NCBI GenBank assembly: GCA_022820365.1
Contig: JAJEFO010000111.1
Span: forward strand, 1-64,000
Length of the DNA: 64,000 bases
Source: Silicimonas sp.
GTDB taxonomy: Bacteria > Pseudomonadota > Alphaproteobacteria > Rhodobacterales > Rhodobacteraceae
Reading direction: 5' to 3'
Positions within the stretch are counted from its first letter, which is position 1. The number at the start of each line of letters is the position of its first letter. Shown here one piece after another: positions 55,563 through 64,000 of the stretch. The notes under the pieces are model-generated. The model did not search any database, had not been told where the DNA came from, and saw only the letters and a program-made list of their open reading frames with translations. The position numbers and the translations under genes are program-made.

Positions 55563-55808
55563 ATGGCGAGCATCACGATCCGCAATCTTGACGACGGCGT
55601 GAAGACCGGACTGCGCAAGCGGGCGGCGGGCAACGGACGTTCCATGGAGGAGGAAGTCCGGCTGATCCTTCGCGAAGCGGTCGAACGGGAGGCTGTGCCT
55701 GCCAAAGGTCTGGGTACAGCGATCCACGAACTGTTCAAGCCCTTGGGCGGTGTCGAGCTAGACCTGCCCCCGCGCGAGCCAATGCGCGAGCCGCCGCGGT
55801 TCGATTGA
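55563..55808 (+). CDS. FitA-like ribbon-helix-helix antitoxin
   Basis: An 81-aa protein. The N-terminus ASITIRNLDDGVKTGLRKRAAGNGRSMEEEVRLILREA is a typical Arc/FitA ribbon-helix-helix. The C-terminal tail (AIHELFKPLGGVELDLPPREPMREPPRFD) should wrap the PIN toxin, with an Arg entering its active site. GAGGAG precedes ATG 55563. The toxin gene begins 1 nt after its stop. It neutralises the toxin and represses the operon. Confidence 0.9.
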   Translation: MASITIRNLDDGVKTGLRKRAAGNGRSMEEEVRLILREAVEREAVPAKGLGTAIHELFKPLGGVELDLPPREPMREPPRFD

Positions 55809-55809
55809 G

Positions 55810-56238
55810 ATGCCCATGTTCCTTCTTGACACGAACGTGGTGTCCGAACTGATGCGCGACGCGCCGAGCCCGGGTGTTCTTTCCTGGACAGACGAGGTGC
55901 CGACGCGCCAACTGTTCGTTACGGCGGTGACGGAAGCGGAGATTCTGACTGGCATCGCCATTTTGCCGGAAGGCGCACGCCGTCGGGGCTTGGCGGACGC
56001 GGCCGCACGAACGCTCGGTAGCCTGTTCGCCAGCCGGGTTCTGCCGTTCGACAGCGACGCGGCGCGCGCCTATGCCGAAATCGCCGCAGCGTCCCGCGCA
56101 GCCGGGCGCCCGATGTCTCAGCTGGACTGCCAGATAGCAGCCATCGCGCGATCGAGGCGCATGGCGGTGGCGACGCGGAATGTACGGGACTTCATGGACT
56201 CCGGCATCGTCGTGATCGATCCTTGGACGATCGGATGA
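55810..56238 (+). CDS. FitB/VapC-like PIN-domain ribonuclease toxin
   Basis: A 142-aa PIN-domain toxin. The acidic metal residues are D7 (FLLDTNVVSEL), E44 (VTEAEILTG), D106 (SQLDCQIAAIA) and D127 (TRNVRDF), so the active site is complete. FitB/VapC toxins cleave tRNA or rRNA when the antitoxin is degraded. It pairs with the preceding antitoxin gene in the standard order. Confidence 0.92.
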   Translation: MPMFLLDTNVVSELMRDAPSPGVLSWTDEVPTRQLFVTAVTEAEILTGIAILPEGARRRGLADAAARTLGSLFASRVLPFDSDAARAYAEIAAASRAAGRPMSQLDCQIAAIARSRRMAVATRNVRDFMDSGIVVIDPWTIG

Positions 56239-56895
56239 GTGTTGCAGCCAATGCCCAGAAAATGCGCAACGAAATGTACTTCTTGCCCCTCATGATTCTG
56301 CACTGAAGACAACGCATGGCATTTGATTCAACCTTTCGGGTCCGCAACCGGAGCGGGATCCCTGAAACGGCGAAGGCGACGGACTGAATCGCGAAACTCT
56401 GTCCCTCATCCGAACAGATGCCCATGCATCGAGGCGGCAGGAGAAAACACGTTGTGCCGCGCCCAGTCTTCAATCCCTACCTCGCCCAGATCTTCTCCGA
56501 TGCGCAGATGATGTAGTCCACGCGATGGCGCACTGTGTTCGTGAGGCCACACTGACGGGTGGCTGGGCAGACCCTCTGTGTAACCTGGATTCGCCACTGC
56601 TGAGTGCGCTGGCCTGGAAGATCAGCGGTAGCGTGGGAAGGTCCTGCTTGCCAGGGCATTGGCGGGCTCAACTTAGGCAGCGCCTCGCCCACGAACGTTC
56701 TCAAGGCACATTTTGGCTTGCACGTGAGTACAATGCTGCGCCTGGAAGGCCGTGACATTGAACGGCGAGACGAGCAACGGCTGAATCGGCCAAACACGCG
56801 CGTCCTTGACCGTCATCGCTTTCGCAGTCTGGCAAATTAGTGGTCGGGCGGCATTCAATCGCTGCCTCGCAACAATCCGATCCCCGCAAAATTCA
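56239..56895. other. gene-poor interval
   Basis: About 660 bp between the toxin gene and the sulfatase gene. Short frames on both strands are Arg/Ser-rich and match nothing I recognise. No repeat, RNA or terminator with a U-tract is evident. Confidence 0.4.
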
Positions 56896-58464
56896 TCAGG
56901 CTATCAAGGTCGACCTGGGACTCTCGTCCATCTGGTACGTTAAGTGATGCGCCAACCGCAATGCAAGTTGCCCCCGCAACGATTCGTGCGCCGGGCTCTC
57001 CCAGAGATTTCGGGTTTCGTCCGGGTCGGCCTGAATGTCGTACAGTTCGCCCCAATCCTCGCCCGCGTAGATCGTGTACCGCCATTCCTTGGTCCGGAGC
57101 GTGCGTACCCGTGCCGGGCGTTCAAATCCAAGCTTGGCGGCCCCGTCGTTGAACTCGATCAACAATTCGTCTCGGTGTCGATCCGAGCCATTTGCGCTTG
57201 AAAGGAAGCTCTTCCCCTGCACGCCCCGATAGGGCGCCAGTCCGACCCTGTCGATGATCGTGGGGCCGATATCGACGCTTGATGCCAGCGCGTCGGACAC
57301 GCGAGCGCTCCTGTCAGCCGGGTCGGACCAGATCATCGGCGCTTGCGTCAGCGCGCGAAACGGCATGGCCCCCTTCAGTAGGAGCCCGAAGTCTCCAAGG
57401 TAGTCACCGTGATCGGACGTGAACAGGATGACCGTGTTCTCGTAGAGTCCGCGCTCCTTGAGCACATTTACGATCCGGCCAACCTGGTCATCTATCATCG
57501 TTACCATGCCGGCCGTCAGCGCCATCGCCTCGCGCAGTTCCTGGTCTCCGACACGCATCGCCGTCTGCTTCGTGAATTGCCCGCCGCCCTCGCGGAAATT
57601 CCGCTCAAGCCATGCCAGCGGAGGAGGCGGATTCTGATGCGCCTGGTAAGGAAGGCGCAACTCAAACTGGTCCGGCGAGTACATGTCCCAGTACTTCCCG
57701 GGCGGATTGAACGGATGATGCGGGTCCGGAAACGAGACAAAGGCCAGAAACGGCGCATTCGCGCGTGCCGTGTCGCTCAGGTAATCGATTGCCCGGTCCG
57801 CGACCCATGTCGTCGGATACAAGTCCTCGGGAACCGGGGTCCGGTACGCCTGCGGACAGGAGTAGTTGTGCGGCAACTCGTTCGAATCGTCCCAGAGCGA
57901 CTGCCAATCCGGTGCCCGGTTCCGGAGCCATTGCAGGTAGTGTCCTTGGCAACGGTCTCCGTGCGCGGACGCGAACTCGACGTGATTGAAGCCGAAATAC
58001 GGCGCGCTGACTTTGTATTCCTCACCCTTGTAGAGGTCAGGGTCCTCCTGCGAAAATTCTTCTGCGAGCCGCTTCCAGGCCTCTTCGACCGGGCGTGGCG
58101 GAAGACCGTCTGGGTCTGGCAGATGCCGCGCCGGATCGTGCGTGAAGGGTTGCAGATGGCTCTTGCCAATCAACGCGGTATCGTAACCGGCCGCAGCGAG
58201 AACGTCCGCAAAGGTGTTAGCCGAGGCCGTAAGGGTGCATCCGTTGTAGCGAAGCCCGTGCAGCGAAGGCATCCGGCCCGTCATGATCGAGGCGCGGTTC
58301 GGCATGCAGATCGGGGCGGCCACATGAAAGTCCGAGAACCGCGTGCCGCATGACGCAAGGGCGTCGATGTTGGGAGTCCCTACGACGGGATGGCCATAAC
58401 AGCCAAGCCAGTCGGAACGTTGCTGGTCGGTGATCAGGAACAGGAAATTCGGGCGGCCCGTCAT
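56896..58464 (-). CDS. sulfatase (type I, formylglycine-dependent)
   Basis: A 522-aa sulfatase. The formylglycine motif C53-x-P-x-R57 (ICMPNRASIMTG) is intact. The metal-site opening NFLFLITDQQRSDWLGCYG is typical, as is the VILFTSDHGDYLGDFGLL block carrying Asp/His. No signal peptide is visible, so it should be cytoplasmic. ATG 58464 overlaps the permease stop (ATGA); upstream extension lies inside the permease gene. It is probably co-transcribed with the TRAP importer, acting on an imported sulfate ester. The sulfatase-maturing enzyme is not in the window. Confidence 0.9.
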   Translation of the reverse strand: MTGRPNFLFLITDQQRSDWLGCYGHPVVGTPNIDALASCGTRFSDFHVAAPICMPNRASIMTGRMPSLHGLRYNGCTLTASANTFADVLAAAGYDTALIGKSHLQPFTHDPARHLPDPDGLPPRPVEEAWKRLAEEFSQEDPDLYKGEEYKVSAPYFGFNHVEFASAHGDRCQGHYLQWLRNRAPDWQSLWDDSNELPHNYSCPQAYRTPVPEDLYPTTWVADRAIDYLSDTARANAPFLAFVSFPDPHHPFNPPGKYWDMYSPDQFELRLPYQAHQNPPPPLAWLERNFREGGGQFTKQTAMRVGDQELREAMALTAGMVTMIDDQVGRIVNVLKERGLYENTVILFTSDHGDYLGDFGLLLKGAMPFRALTQAPMIWSDPADRSARVSDALASSVDIGPTIIDRVGLAPYRGVQGKSFLSSANGSDRHRDELLIEFNDGAAKLGFERPARVRTLRTKEWRYTIYAGEDWGELYDIQADPDETRNLWESPAHESLRGQLALRLAHHLTYQMDESPRSTLIA

Positions 58465-60812
58465 GCCGTGCCCGCAGACCTTCCCCGTGCGCCGAAGCGA
58501 TGCCACGCCAGGATCGCGACACCAGCCAGAACGGCTGGACCATGAACCACCGGGTTGCCGGACATGACGAGCACGGCGAGCACGAGGCGAAGGCCCCAAT
58601 CCCATGTCGCCAGCGAGGTCCGATCAAACCGTGCCAACGCACTGGCAAGCAGGACGAGCGCAAGCAGCAGCCGACCCAGAATCAGGGCCAATGCGCCCCA
58701 GTCCACCGTGCCGTCATATCCGGGAAGGTAGCTTCCGTCGGTCGCGGTAGGATCGAGGAATGCTGCCTCGATCAGCAACAATTCGGGGTTGAGCGCGAAC
58801 ACGAACGGAATCACGAACATCACGATCCCGATCCTGACCGCCGCAAATCCGGTCTGCATCGGGTCTTGCTTGGTTATCGACGCCGCGGCAAATGCCGCCA
58901 AGGCGACAGGAGGCGTAATCGCTGACGCAACCGCAAAATAGAATACGAACATGTGCGCCGTGAACACCGCCATGCCCAGGCCGGACAGAACCGGCCCCAT
59001 AAGAAGGGCAACGTTCACGTAGGCAGGCACGGCGGGCATGCCCATGCCAAGCAGGACCGCAAGAAGCATCGTGGCGACCAGTGCCATGAGCTGGAAGAGA
59101 AGCGATCCTCCAGCACCCAACCCTAGACTCTTCAGCCACCCAAGCACGTCAAGCGCGATGAAGACCGGCAGCCCGGTGAACTTCAGGCAGAAGTCGATGA
59201 TCGTCACGGCGAGGAACATGAGATAGAGGGTCGAGATCAGGTATCCTGCGTCTGCCAAAGCATCGACCAGCTTGCGAGGCCGCGCCCGCATCTTCGGATC
59301 AAGGAACAGAAGGATCATCAGCAACCCAACCGCCCACCAGCCTGCGCTTCCTGCATCGCCAGCCGAGTTTTGAACGATCTTCAGCACCCAAGGCAGCGAA
59401 TTGACCTGGCATCCGGCCTCCGAGATCACGCGCTCGGCTCCGAAAAGCCAGCCGACCAAGCCGCAGCCCACCTCATCTTTGGTCGTGAGAAGCAGGACGA
59501 GAATGACAAGGATCGGCCCGAATATCATGCCGAGATTCAGAAGATCCTGGCGATCAAGCTCCATCTCGGGCGTAAGCCGGCCGAAGGCCTTGATTTCCTG
59601 CTTGCGCGCCTGAAAGACCACGGCCAGGAACAGGCACAGGAAATAGGCAAGGGCCGGAATCGCGGCCGCAATGATGACCTGGCTGTACGGCACCCCGGTC
59701 AAGGCGGCCAGCACGAAGGCTGCGACACCCATCACCGGCGGCATGATCGAGCCTCCTGAGGAGGCCGCTGCCTCCATGGCGCCGGCAAATACCTTGGAAA
59801 AGCCGCGCTTGACCATCATCGGGATGGTCAGGACCCCGGTCGAAAGCACGTTCACTATCGGCCCGCCTGAGATCGTTCCGAACATGGCCGAGGAAACGAT
59901 TGCGGCATGCGCCGGCCCACCCGCAAGGTTGCGGGTCCAGCGAAACGCGAGCTTGATCAGCGATTGCCCGCCCGCCGACGCCCCGAACAGCGACCCCAGG
60001 ATCAGGTACGGGAAAATGGTGTTCAGGATGATGTCCATGAATCGGCCCAATAGGCCGCTCCCGTTGTTGACGAGAATGTCATGCACCTTTGGACGACCGT
60101 CGCCCAGCAACCTGGGTTCGCCCGCAAGCTTGGTCATCAGGTACTTGTTGATGTCGTCTGGACCGTGAAAGTACCAGACCATGACGGTGAGGAACGTGTA
60201 CGCCGCAACCCCGATCGCCACGAGCACGAGCGGCAAGCCCCAGACCTTGATGTTGTAGCACAAGAAGACAAGGATCGAGAGGCCCACGATCAGTACCAGC
60301 CAGCCACCGGTCGTGCCGACACATTGCGGGTCGTCTACCGTCGTGGGCTCGGGCAGACCGTAGAGTTCGGCGAATTCCTTCTCGGCCTTCAGGCTTTCCG
60401 CGATCAGCCGCTCCCGCTCACCGGTGATCTGGTCGATCAGGCAGATGGCCTCGAACTCGATCAGGAAAGTCGTCGAGATCATCATTGCCGTGACAACCAG
60501 CGCGACGTCCATGAGGAGCCCGAACCAGCGGCGACGGAGAGATTTCCCGCGCCAGTCCCGCCACATTGAGTGCCTCAGCGCCACGATGACCATCATCAGC
60601 GCGAATATGATGGGAAAAAACCACTCGCGGGGAAACTTGCGGGCCGTGATCCAGTCGAATCCCGTCAAGCTTCGCAGACCGTCGTCCAGTCCAGGAATGC
60701 CAGGGGTGGCGTTGAGCAACCCGGCAAGGACAAACAGGACAGCCAGCACGTACAGCAACCGCTCGGCGAAGGTTCGTGATGCCGCTTCCGATCCGGCGTT
60801 TGCGTCGGCCAT
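58461..60812 (-). CDS. fused TRAP transporter permease (DctQM-type, TAXI system)
   Basis: About 783 aa with roughly sixteen to nineteen helices: an N-terminal DctQ-like part with an inserted periplasmic loop, then a DctM-like core. The core is marked by AIVSSAMFGTISGGPIVNVL, SSGGSIMPPVMGVAAFVLA and ASAITPPVALAAFAAASI. Fused permeases of this kind work with TAXI receptors. ATG 60812 is preceded by GGAGGGAAAGG. The receptor gene lies upstream on the same strand. Confidence 0.9.
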   Translation of the reverse strand: MADANAGSEAASRTFAERLLYVLAVLFVLAGLLNATPGIPGLDDGLRSLTGFDWITARKFPREWFFPIIFALMMVIVALRHSMWRDWRGKSLRRRWFGLLMDVALVVTAMMISTTFLIEFEAICLIDQITGERERLIAESLKAEKEFAELYGLPEPTTVDDPQCVGTTGGWLVLIVGLSILVFLCYNIKVWGLPLVLVAIGVAAYTFLTVMVWYFHGPDDINKYLMTKLAGEPRLLGDGRPKVHDILVNNGSGLLGRFMDIILNTIFPYLILGSLFGASAGGQSLIKLAFRWTRNLAGGPAHAAIVSSAMFGTISGGPIVNVLSTGVLTIPMMVKRGFSKVFAGAMEAAASSGGSIMPPVMGVAAFVLAALTGVPYSQVIIAAAIPALAYFLCLFLAVVFQARKQEIKAFGRLTPEMELDRQDLLNLGMIFGPILVILVLLLTTKDEVGCGLVGWLFGAERVISEAGCQVNSLPWVLKIVQNSAGDAGSAGWWAVGLLMILLFLDPKMRARPRKLVDALADAGYLISTLYLMFLAVTIIDFCLKFTGLPVFIALDVLGWLKSLGLGAGGSLLFQLMALVATMLLAVLLGMGMPAVPAYVNVALLMGPVLSGLGMAVFTAHMFVFYFAVASAITPPVALAAFAAASITKQDPMQTGFAAVRIGIVMFVIPFVFALNPELLLIEAAFLDPTATDGSYLPGYDGTVDWGALALILGRLLLALVLLASALARFDRTSLATWDWGLRLVLAVLVMSGNPVVHGPAVLAGVAILAWHRFGARGRSAGTA

Positions 60813-60869
60813 TGCGACCTTTCCCTCCTCGCGGGCCACGGTGCTGCCCGCCTCGGCGGCACGAATGCC

Positions 60870-60927
60870 GGACCGCCCACGCCTGGGCGGTCCGTCCGGT
60901 CAGTGTCTCACCCGGCTAGGCCGGGTG
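60870..60927 (-). promoter_or_regulatory. tandem GC hairpins between receptor and permease genes
   Basis: Two perfect stem-loops: GGACCGCCCA/TGGGCGGTCC with a 4-nt loop (60870-60893) and CACCCGGC/GCCGGGTG with a 3-nt loop (60909-60927). The second begins 6 nt after the receptor stop. No U-tract is present. Probably they stabilise the receptor mRNA or lower read-through. Confidence 0.6.
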
Positions 60928-60932
60928 CGGCA

Positions 60933-61982
60933 TCACGGCTTGGCGCAGTCCGGCACGGTGTAGCCCGCTTCCTCCCAGGCGCGGACGGCGCCGGGATGAT
61001 ACTTCAGGGGCATCGCGCCGCACATCCCTGTCGTCGACGTGTCTGCCACCTCGCCCAAGGCGACGTTCGGCAGGAACGGCGTCTTTGACTTGATGGCGTC
61101 GAGATTGTCGAGGATGGCCTTCGTCAGCTGGTAGGCAGTCTCCTCGTCCATTTCCTTGCGCACGATCTCGCCGCCGACCGTGGCCACGCCGCGAAACATG
61201 TCATCCTCCGAAACCACTGTCACGCCTTCGGCCTGCACGGCCTCGCTGAGCGGGATTTCGACCCGGCCCGAGCCAGGGGCTTTCATGTATTTCTGAGCCG
61301 CTTCACCTTCGAAGACGTCCTTCGGCATCGACCACATGGTCATGGCCCCGGCCGCCACGGCCTGGGTATGGCGGCCATCGGGGAAACTCGACGGAAGCAC
61401 GAACGCATCAGCGGAACCGTCTGTCATGGTCTTGACGCCCTGGTCCCAGTTCACCTGCACGCCGGTATAATCCTCGCCGTCGACAAGACCTGTCGCAATC
61501 TTGACGATGCCGCGGGCATTGGTCAGCGCGGCGCCCCTGGGCGGGCCGTTGTAGATGGACTTGCCCTTGAGGTCGTCCCAGCCCTTGACGGAAGAACTGT
61601 TGTACGCCGACAGAGTGAACGCCCCCAGCCGGTACGTGTAGAGAACCGCAAGACGGTCGACGTACTCCGCCCCGGTTTCCGGTCCAAGCTTTGCGTAAGG
61701 CCCTGCTCCCCTGGACAGCAGGAACGGCAGAATGAACGGTGTGGCCGTGATGTCCGTCTTGCCCTCCGCCACGTTTTGCACCGAATTGGTCAGCGTCTGG
61801 CCCGTGGCCACCTGGATGTTCGCAATGCCGGCGGCCGAAGCGAATTCGCCAAGCGCAAGAACGGTGTTGCCGGGCACGCCAGCGGCGTTTGCCGTCTCAG
61901 CCGTCAGGTTTTGCTGCGCGGCGGCGGCACCCGCAATCAATCCCATCGCGGCCACGGCAGCCGCAAATTTCGTAAGCTTCAT
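60933..61982 (-). CDS. TAXI-family TRAP solute-binding protein
   Basis: A 349-aa periplasmic receptor. The Sec signal (LTKFAAAVAAMGLIAGAAAAQQ) is clear. Mature features include VATGQTLTNSVQNVAEGKTDI and a C-terminal EEAGYTVPDCAKP. GGGAGG precedes ATG 61982. TAXI receptors deliver varied small acids and amino acids. The neighbouring permease, sulfatase and ThDP enzyme suggest a sulfonated or sulfated acid, which is an inference. Confidence 0.88.
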   Translation of the reverse strand: MKLTKFAAAVAAMGLIAGAAAAQQNLTAETANAAGVPGNTVLALGEFASAAGIANIQVATGQTLTNSVQNVAEGKTDITATPFILPFLLSRGAGPYAKLGPETGAEYVDRLAVLYTYRLGAFTLSAYNSSSVKGWDDLKGKSIYNGPPRGAALTNARGIVKIATGLVDGEDYTGVQVNWDQGVKTMTDGSADAFVLPSSFPDGRHTQAVAAGAMTMWSMPKDVFEGEAAQKYMKAPGSGRVEIPLSEAVQAEGVTVVSEDDMFRGVATVGGEIVRKEMDEETAYQLTKAILDNLDAIKSKTPFLPNVALGEVADTSTTGMCGAMPLKYHPGAVRAWEEAGYTVPDCAKP

Positions 61983-62092
61983 CTTGTCCTCCCAATCAAA
62001 AACTGGCCAATTCTGCACGTGGCCAGTTCTGGGGGAGAGAATTTACCCATCCGCGCAGATCAAGCAAGTGAATAGTGGAGCGCCTGAATCTC

Positions 62093-63820
62093 ATGCAAGG
62101 AAGTGCTGATGCCTCGCTCATGACCGCCGGGGGAGCGCTGTTCGGCAAGCTGAAGGCGCTTGGCGTCAGCTACGTGTTCGCGAATTCCGGAACGGACTTT
62201 CCGCCCATCATCGAGGGATTGATCGAGGCGCGCAGCAAGGGCATCGACCTGCCGCAGGCAGTGACCGTGCCTCACGAACACGTCGCCGTAGGCATGGCGC
62301 ACGGATACTACCAGATTTCGGGCCACGCCCAAGCCGTGCTGCTGCACACCAATGTCGGGCTTTCAAACGGGGCGACCGGCGCCATCAATGCCGCCTGCGA
62401 CCAGGTTCCGATGTTCCTGATGTCGGGGCGGACACCCGTGATGGAAGGCGGTCGCTTCGGCGCCCGCACGGTCCCGATCGGCTGGGGGCAGGAAATGCAC
62501 GACCAGACGGCCCTCGTGCGCGAAGCCTGCAAATGGACCTACGAACTGCGGTTCCCGGACCATCTTGCGGCAGTCCTGGACCGCGGCTGGACCATCGCCA
62601 ACTCGAATCCCAAGGGACCTGTCTATCTGAGCCTCCCCCGGGAGGTCTTGTGCGAGCCCTGTCCGCTTGACGGACTCGACGCGGGCACGAACATGGCGCC
62701 TGTCTCCGCCGCGCCCGACCGCGCCGCGCTGACGACAGCGGCGACACTCTTGGCCAAGGCCGAAAGGCCGCTTGTCATCGCTCAAAGGGGCGCGGGTTCC
62801 CAAGAGGCCTTCGATGCGCTTGCCGGCCTGGTCGAGGATTGGGCCTTCCCGCTTTCGCACTACTGGGCCAACCAGATCGCCATTCCCATGACGAGCCCGT
62901 GCCACGTCGACTGGTCGCCGGACGCGCTTGTCCGAGAGGCCGACGTCATTCTCGTCATCAACGCCCTTGCGCCATGGTGGCCCGACCGCGCTTCTCCGTC
63001 ACCAACAGCAAAGATCATTCAGCTCGGTCCCGACCCGCTCTTTGCGAGATCGTCTCCCATGCGAACATTCCGTTCGGATGTCACGCTCGCCGGCGACACG
63101 GCAACCGCACTTCTCGAACTCATTGCCGCCACGAATGCACAGGCCAGGAACGAAGAGGACGTCGCCAAGCGTCGAGCCAGGATTGCCGCACTCGCCGAGG
63201 ACAACCGCAACGCGCTCCGAGACTCGGCCCGGGCAGGAAATGGTTCGCCCATGTCAAAGGAGTGGGTGAGCCACTGCCTCGGACAGGCCGTCAATGGCCG
63301 CAAGGCAAGCGTCTTCCACGAACTGGGCTGTCCGCTGCCGCCCCTCGAACTGGAACACCACCTCTCCTATTTCCAGGAGCCGCATTCCGGCGGACTTGGC
63401 TGGGGCCTGCCCGCAGCCATGGGCGCGCAACTCGCGGATCCTGAACGCCTCATCTTCGCCACGGTCGGTGACGGCAGCTACATGTTCGCGAACCCGGTCG
63501 CGTGCCATCAGGTGTGCGAGGCGCTCGGCCTGCCCGTCATCACTCTGGTCCTGAACAACGAGGAATGGGGTGCCGTGCGCAGTTCTGTCACGGGACTCTA
63601 CAAGGACGGCCTGGCAGCGAGGTCGAACGACGTGCCCCTTACGTCGCTGAGCCCCAGCCCGGACTTTGCGGCGATAGCCAAGGCCAGCCGCGCATATGCC
63701 GAAACGGTTGTCGACGGAACGGAACTGCCGGCTGCGCTTGAGCGAGCAATCACTGTCGCTGCCAAGGAGCGACGACAAGTCCTGCTGAACATCTCAATCA
63801 AGAAGTCCGGACTGCACTGA
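62093..63820 (+). CDS. ThDP-dependent enzyme, acetolactate synthase/decarboxylase-like
   Basis: About 575 aa in the three-domain order of the pyruvate-oxidase superfamily. An N-terminal Pyr domain carries the catalytic Glu in VPHEHVAVGMAHG, then a middle domain, then a PP domain with GDGSYMF...LNNEEWG binding ThDP-Mg. The start is ATG 62093 with GGAG upstream; GTG 62075 is possible. It diverges from the TAXI receptor gene across about 110 bp. Relatives include acetolactate synthase, sulfoacetaldehyde acetyltransferase and benzoylformate decarboxylase; the substrate is not assigned. Confidence 0.85.
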   Translation: MQGSADASLMTAGGALFGKLKALGVSYVFANSGTDFPPIIEGLIEARSKGIDLPQAVTVPHEHVAVGMAHGYYQISGHAQAVLLHTNVGLSNGATGAINAACDQVPMFLMSGRTPVMEGGRFGARTVPIGWGQEMHDQTALVREACKWTYELRFPDHLAAVLDRGWTIANSNPKGPVYLSLPREVLCEPCPLDGLDAGTNMAPVSAAPDRAALTTAATLLAKAERPLVIAQRGAGSQEAFDALAGLVEDWAFPLSHYWANQIAIPMTSPCHVDWSPDALVREADVILVINALAPWWPDRASPSPTAKIIQLGPDPLFARSSPMRTFRSDVTLAGDTATALLELIAATNAQARNEEDVAKRRARIAALAEDNRNALRDSARAGNGSPMSKEWVSHCLGQAVNGRKASVFHELGCPLPPLELEHHLSYFQEPHSGGLGWGLPAAMGAQLADPERLIFATVGDGSYMFANPVACHQVCEALGLPVITLVLNNEEWGAVRSSVTGLYKDGLAARSNDVPLTSLSPSPDFAAIAKASRAYAETVVDGTELPAALERAITVAAKERRQVLLNISIKKSGLH

Positions 63821-63858
63821 CCGGCCAGGTCGCGCGCGATCACGACTTCCGCGCCTCG

Positions 63859-64000
63859 TCACTGATCGCCGGCCACTTTGCCGAGTCCGTAGAAGGCGGC
63901 GGCCGTGTCCCCGAAGACCGCCAGTTTCGCCTCGTCGGTCACCAGGCTCTCGTATGCCTCCACGATTGTGCGGTAGTCCGAATACAGGCTGTCCACCGGG
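63859..64000 (-). CDS. C-terminus of an amidohydrolase-like protein (partial)
   Basis: The last 46 residues of a gene that runs off the window end. The frame reads VDSLYSDYRTIVEAYESL, then AKLAVFGDTAAAFYGLGK before a TGA. The VFGDTAAAFYGL ending resembles the closing helix of amidohydrolase-2 (TIM-barrel) family proteins. It converges with the ThDP enzyme gene, 38 nt away, so it may belong to the same catabolic set. Confidence 0.6.
   Translation of the reverse strand, partial: PVDSLYSDYRTIVEAYESLVTDEAKLAVFGDTAAAFYGLGKVAGDQ

Noticed and set aside
57409..58353. A 314-aa plus frame inside the sulfatase gene
   Set aside because: It is antisense to an intact sulfatase with the formylglycine motif; composition is Arg/Val-rich noise.

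Overview
The window looks like a chromosome segment of a GC-rich alphaproteobacterium, most probably of the Rhodobacterales (roseobacter/Paracoccaceae type). The main evidence is the conserved block yacG-rng-maf-infA-phosphatase-UPF0262-hisD-DUF2948-murA (42.4-49.1 kb), followed by hisA, DUF2842/purA and glpX-recJ. The many ABC and TRAP uptake systems and the GTG/TTG starts fused to upstream stop codons fit the same group. The lineage is inferred from gene order and protein resemblance only; no search was run.

Layout. 0-5.2 kb: a tightly overlapping minus-strand catabolic operon (glutamine amidotransferase, creatininase-family hydrolase, CodA-like deaminase, FAD oxidase, TauD/TfdA dioxygenase) with a divergent Rid-family gene. 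5.7-6.65 kb: a gene-poor scar holding a decayed piece of a type I restriction HsdR gene. 6.65-16.7 kb: an EamA transporter, then a minus-strand operon of a polyamine/opine-type ABC transporter with a DmdA/GcvT-like methyltransferase, a VOC protein and an acyl-CoA ligase; a DAO-family oxidase lies upstream. 17.2-19.3 kb: a SoxC-like molybdenum sulfite dehydrogenase with a diheme cytochrome. 19.4-21.6 kb: a GSU2403-type nucleotidyltransferase and an HNH endonuclease facing away from each other. 21.8-24.1 kb: an APH-fold kinase and a PLP class III enzyme, overlapping. 24.5-31.5 kb: a complete sugar operon (binding protein, two permeases, dehydrogenase, ATPase, LacI regulator, ThuA) with a twin LacI-type operator at its head.

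32.4-35.2 kb is a DctPQM TRAP transporter. It is followed by tRNA-Phe, whose 3' end recurs as a 38-bp direct repeat about 2.9 kb downstream. The two repeats bracket a MobA-like aromatic hydroxylase, as in a small integrated island; an inverted, decayed copy lies at 31.85 kb. 38.7-40.5 kb holds an aminotransferase and an NTF2-fold protein. 40.7-42.1 kb holds a decayed partial copy of the yacG-rng junction next to a HicA-like toxin/HTH antitoxin pair. The housekeeping core runs from 42.4 to 55.2 kb with tRNA-Thr and tRNA-Glu. A FitAB-type toxin-antitoxin pair follows tRNA-Glu. The end of the window (56.9-64 kb) holds a sulfatase, a fused TRAP permease, a TAXI binding protein, a ThDP enzyme and the C-terminus of an amidohydrolase-like protein.

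How it works together. Much of the window is a set of scavenging modules, each pairing a high-affinity importer with two to six oxidases, hydrolases, ligases or lyases for an unnamed small organic substrate. Mobile or selfish traces cluster at tRNA genes and next to the housekeeping block. All three binding-protein/permease junctions with a gap carry strong GC hairpins without a U-tract, which suggests that the binding proteins are expressed in excess over the permeases.
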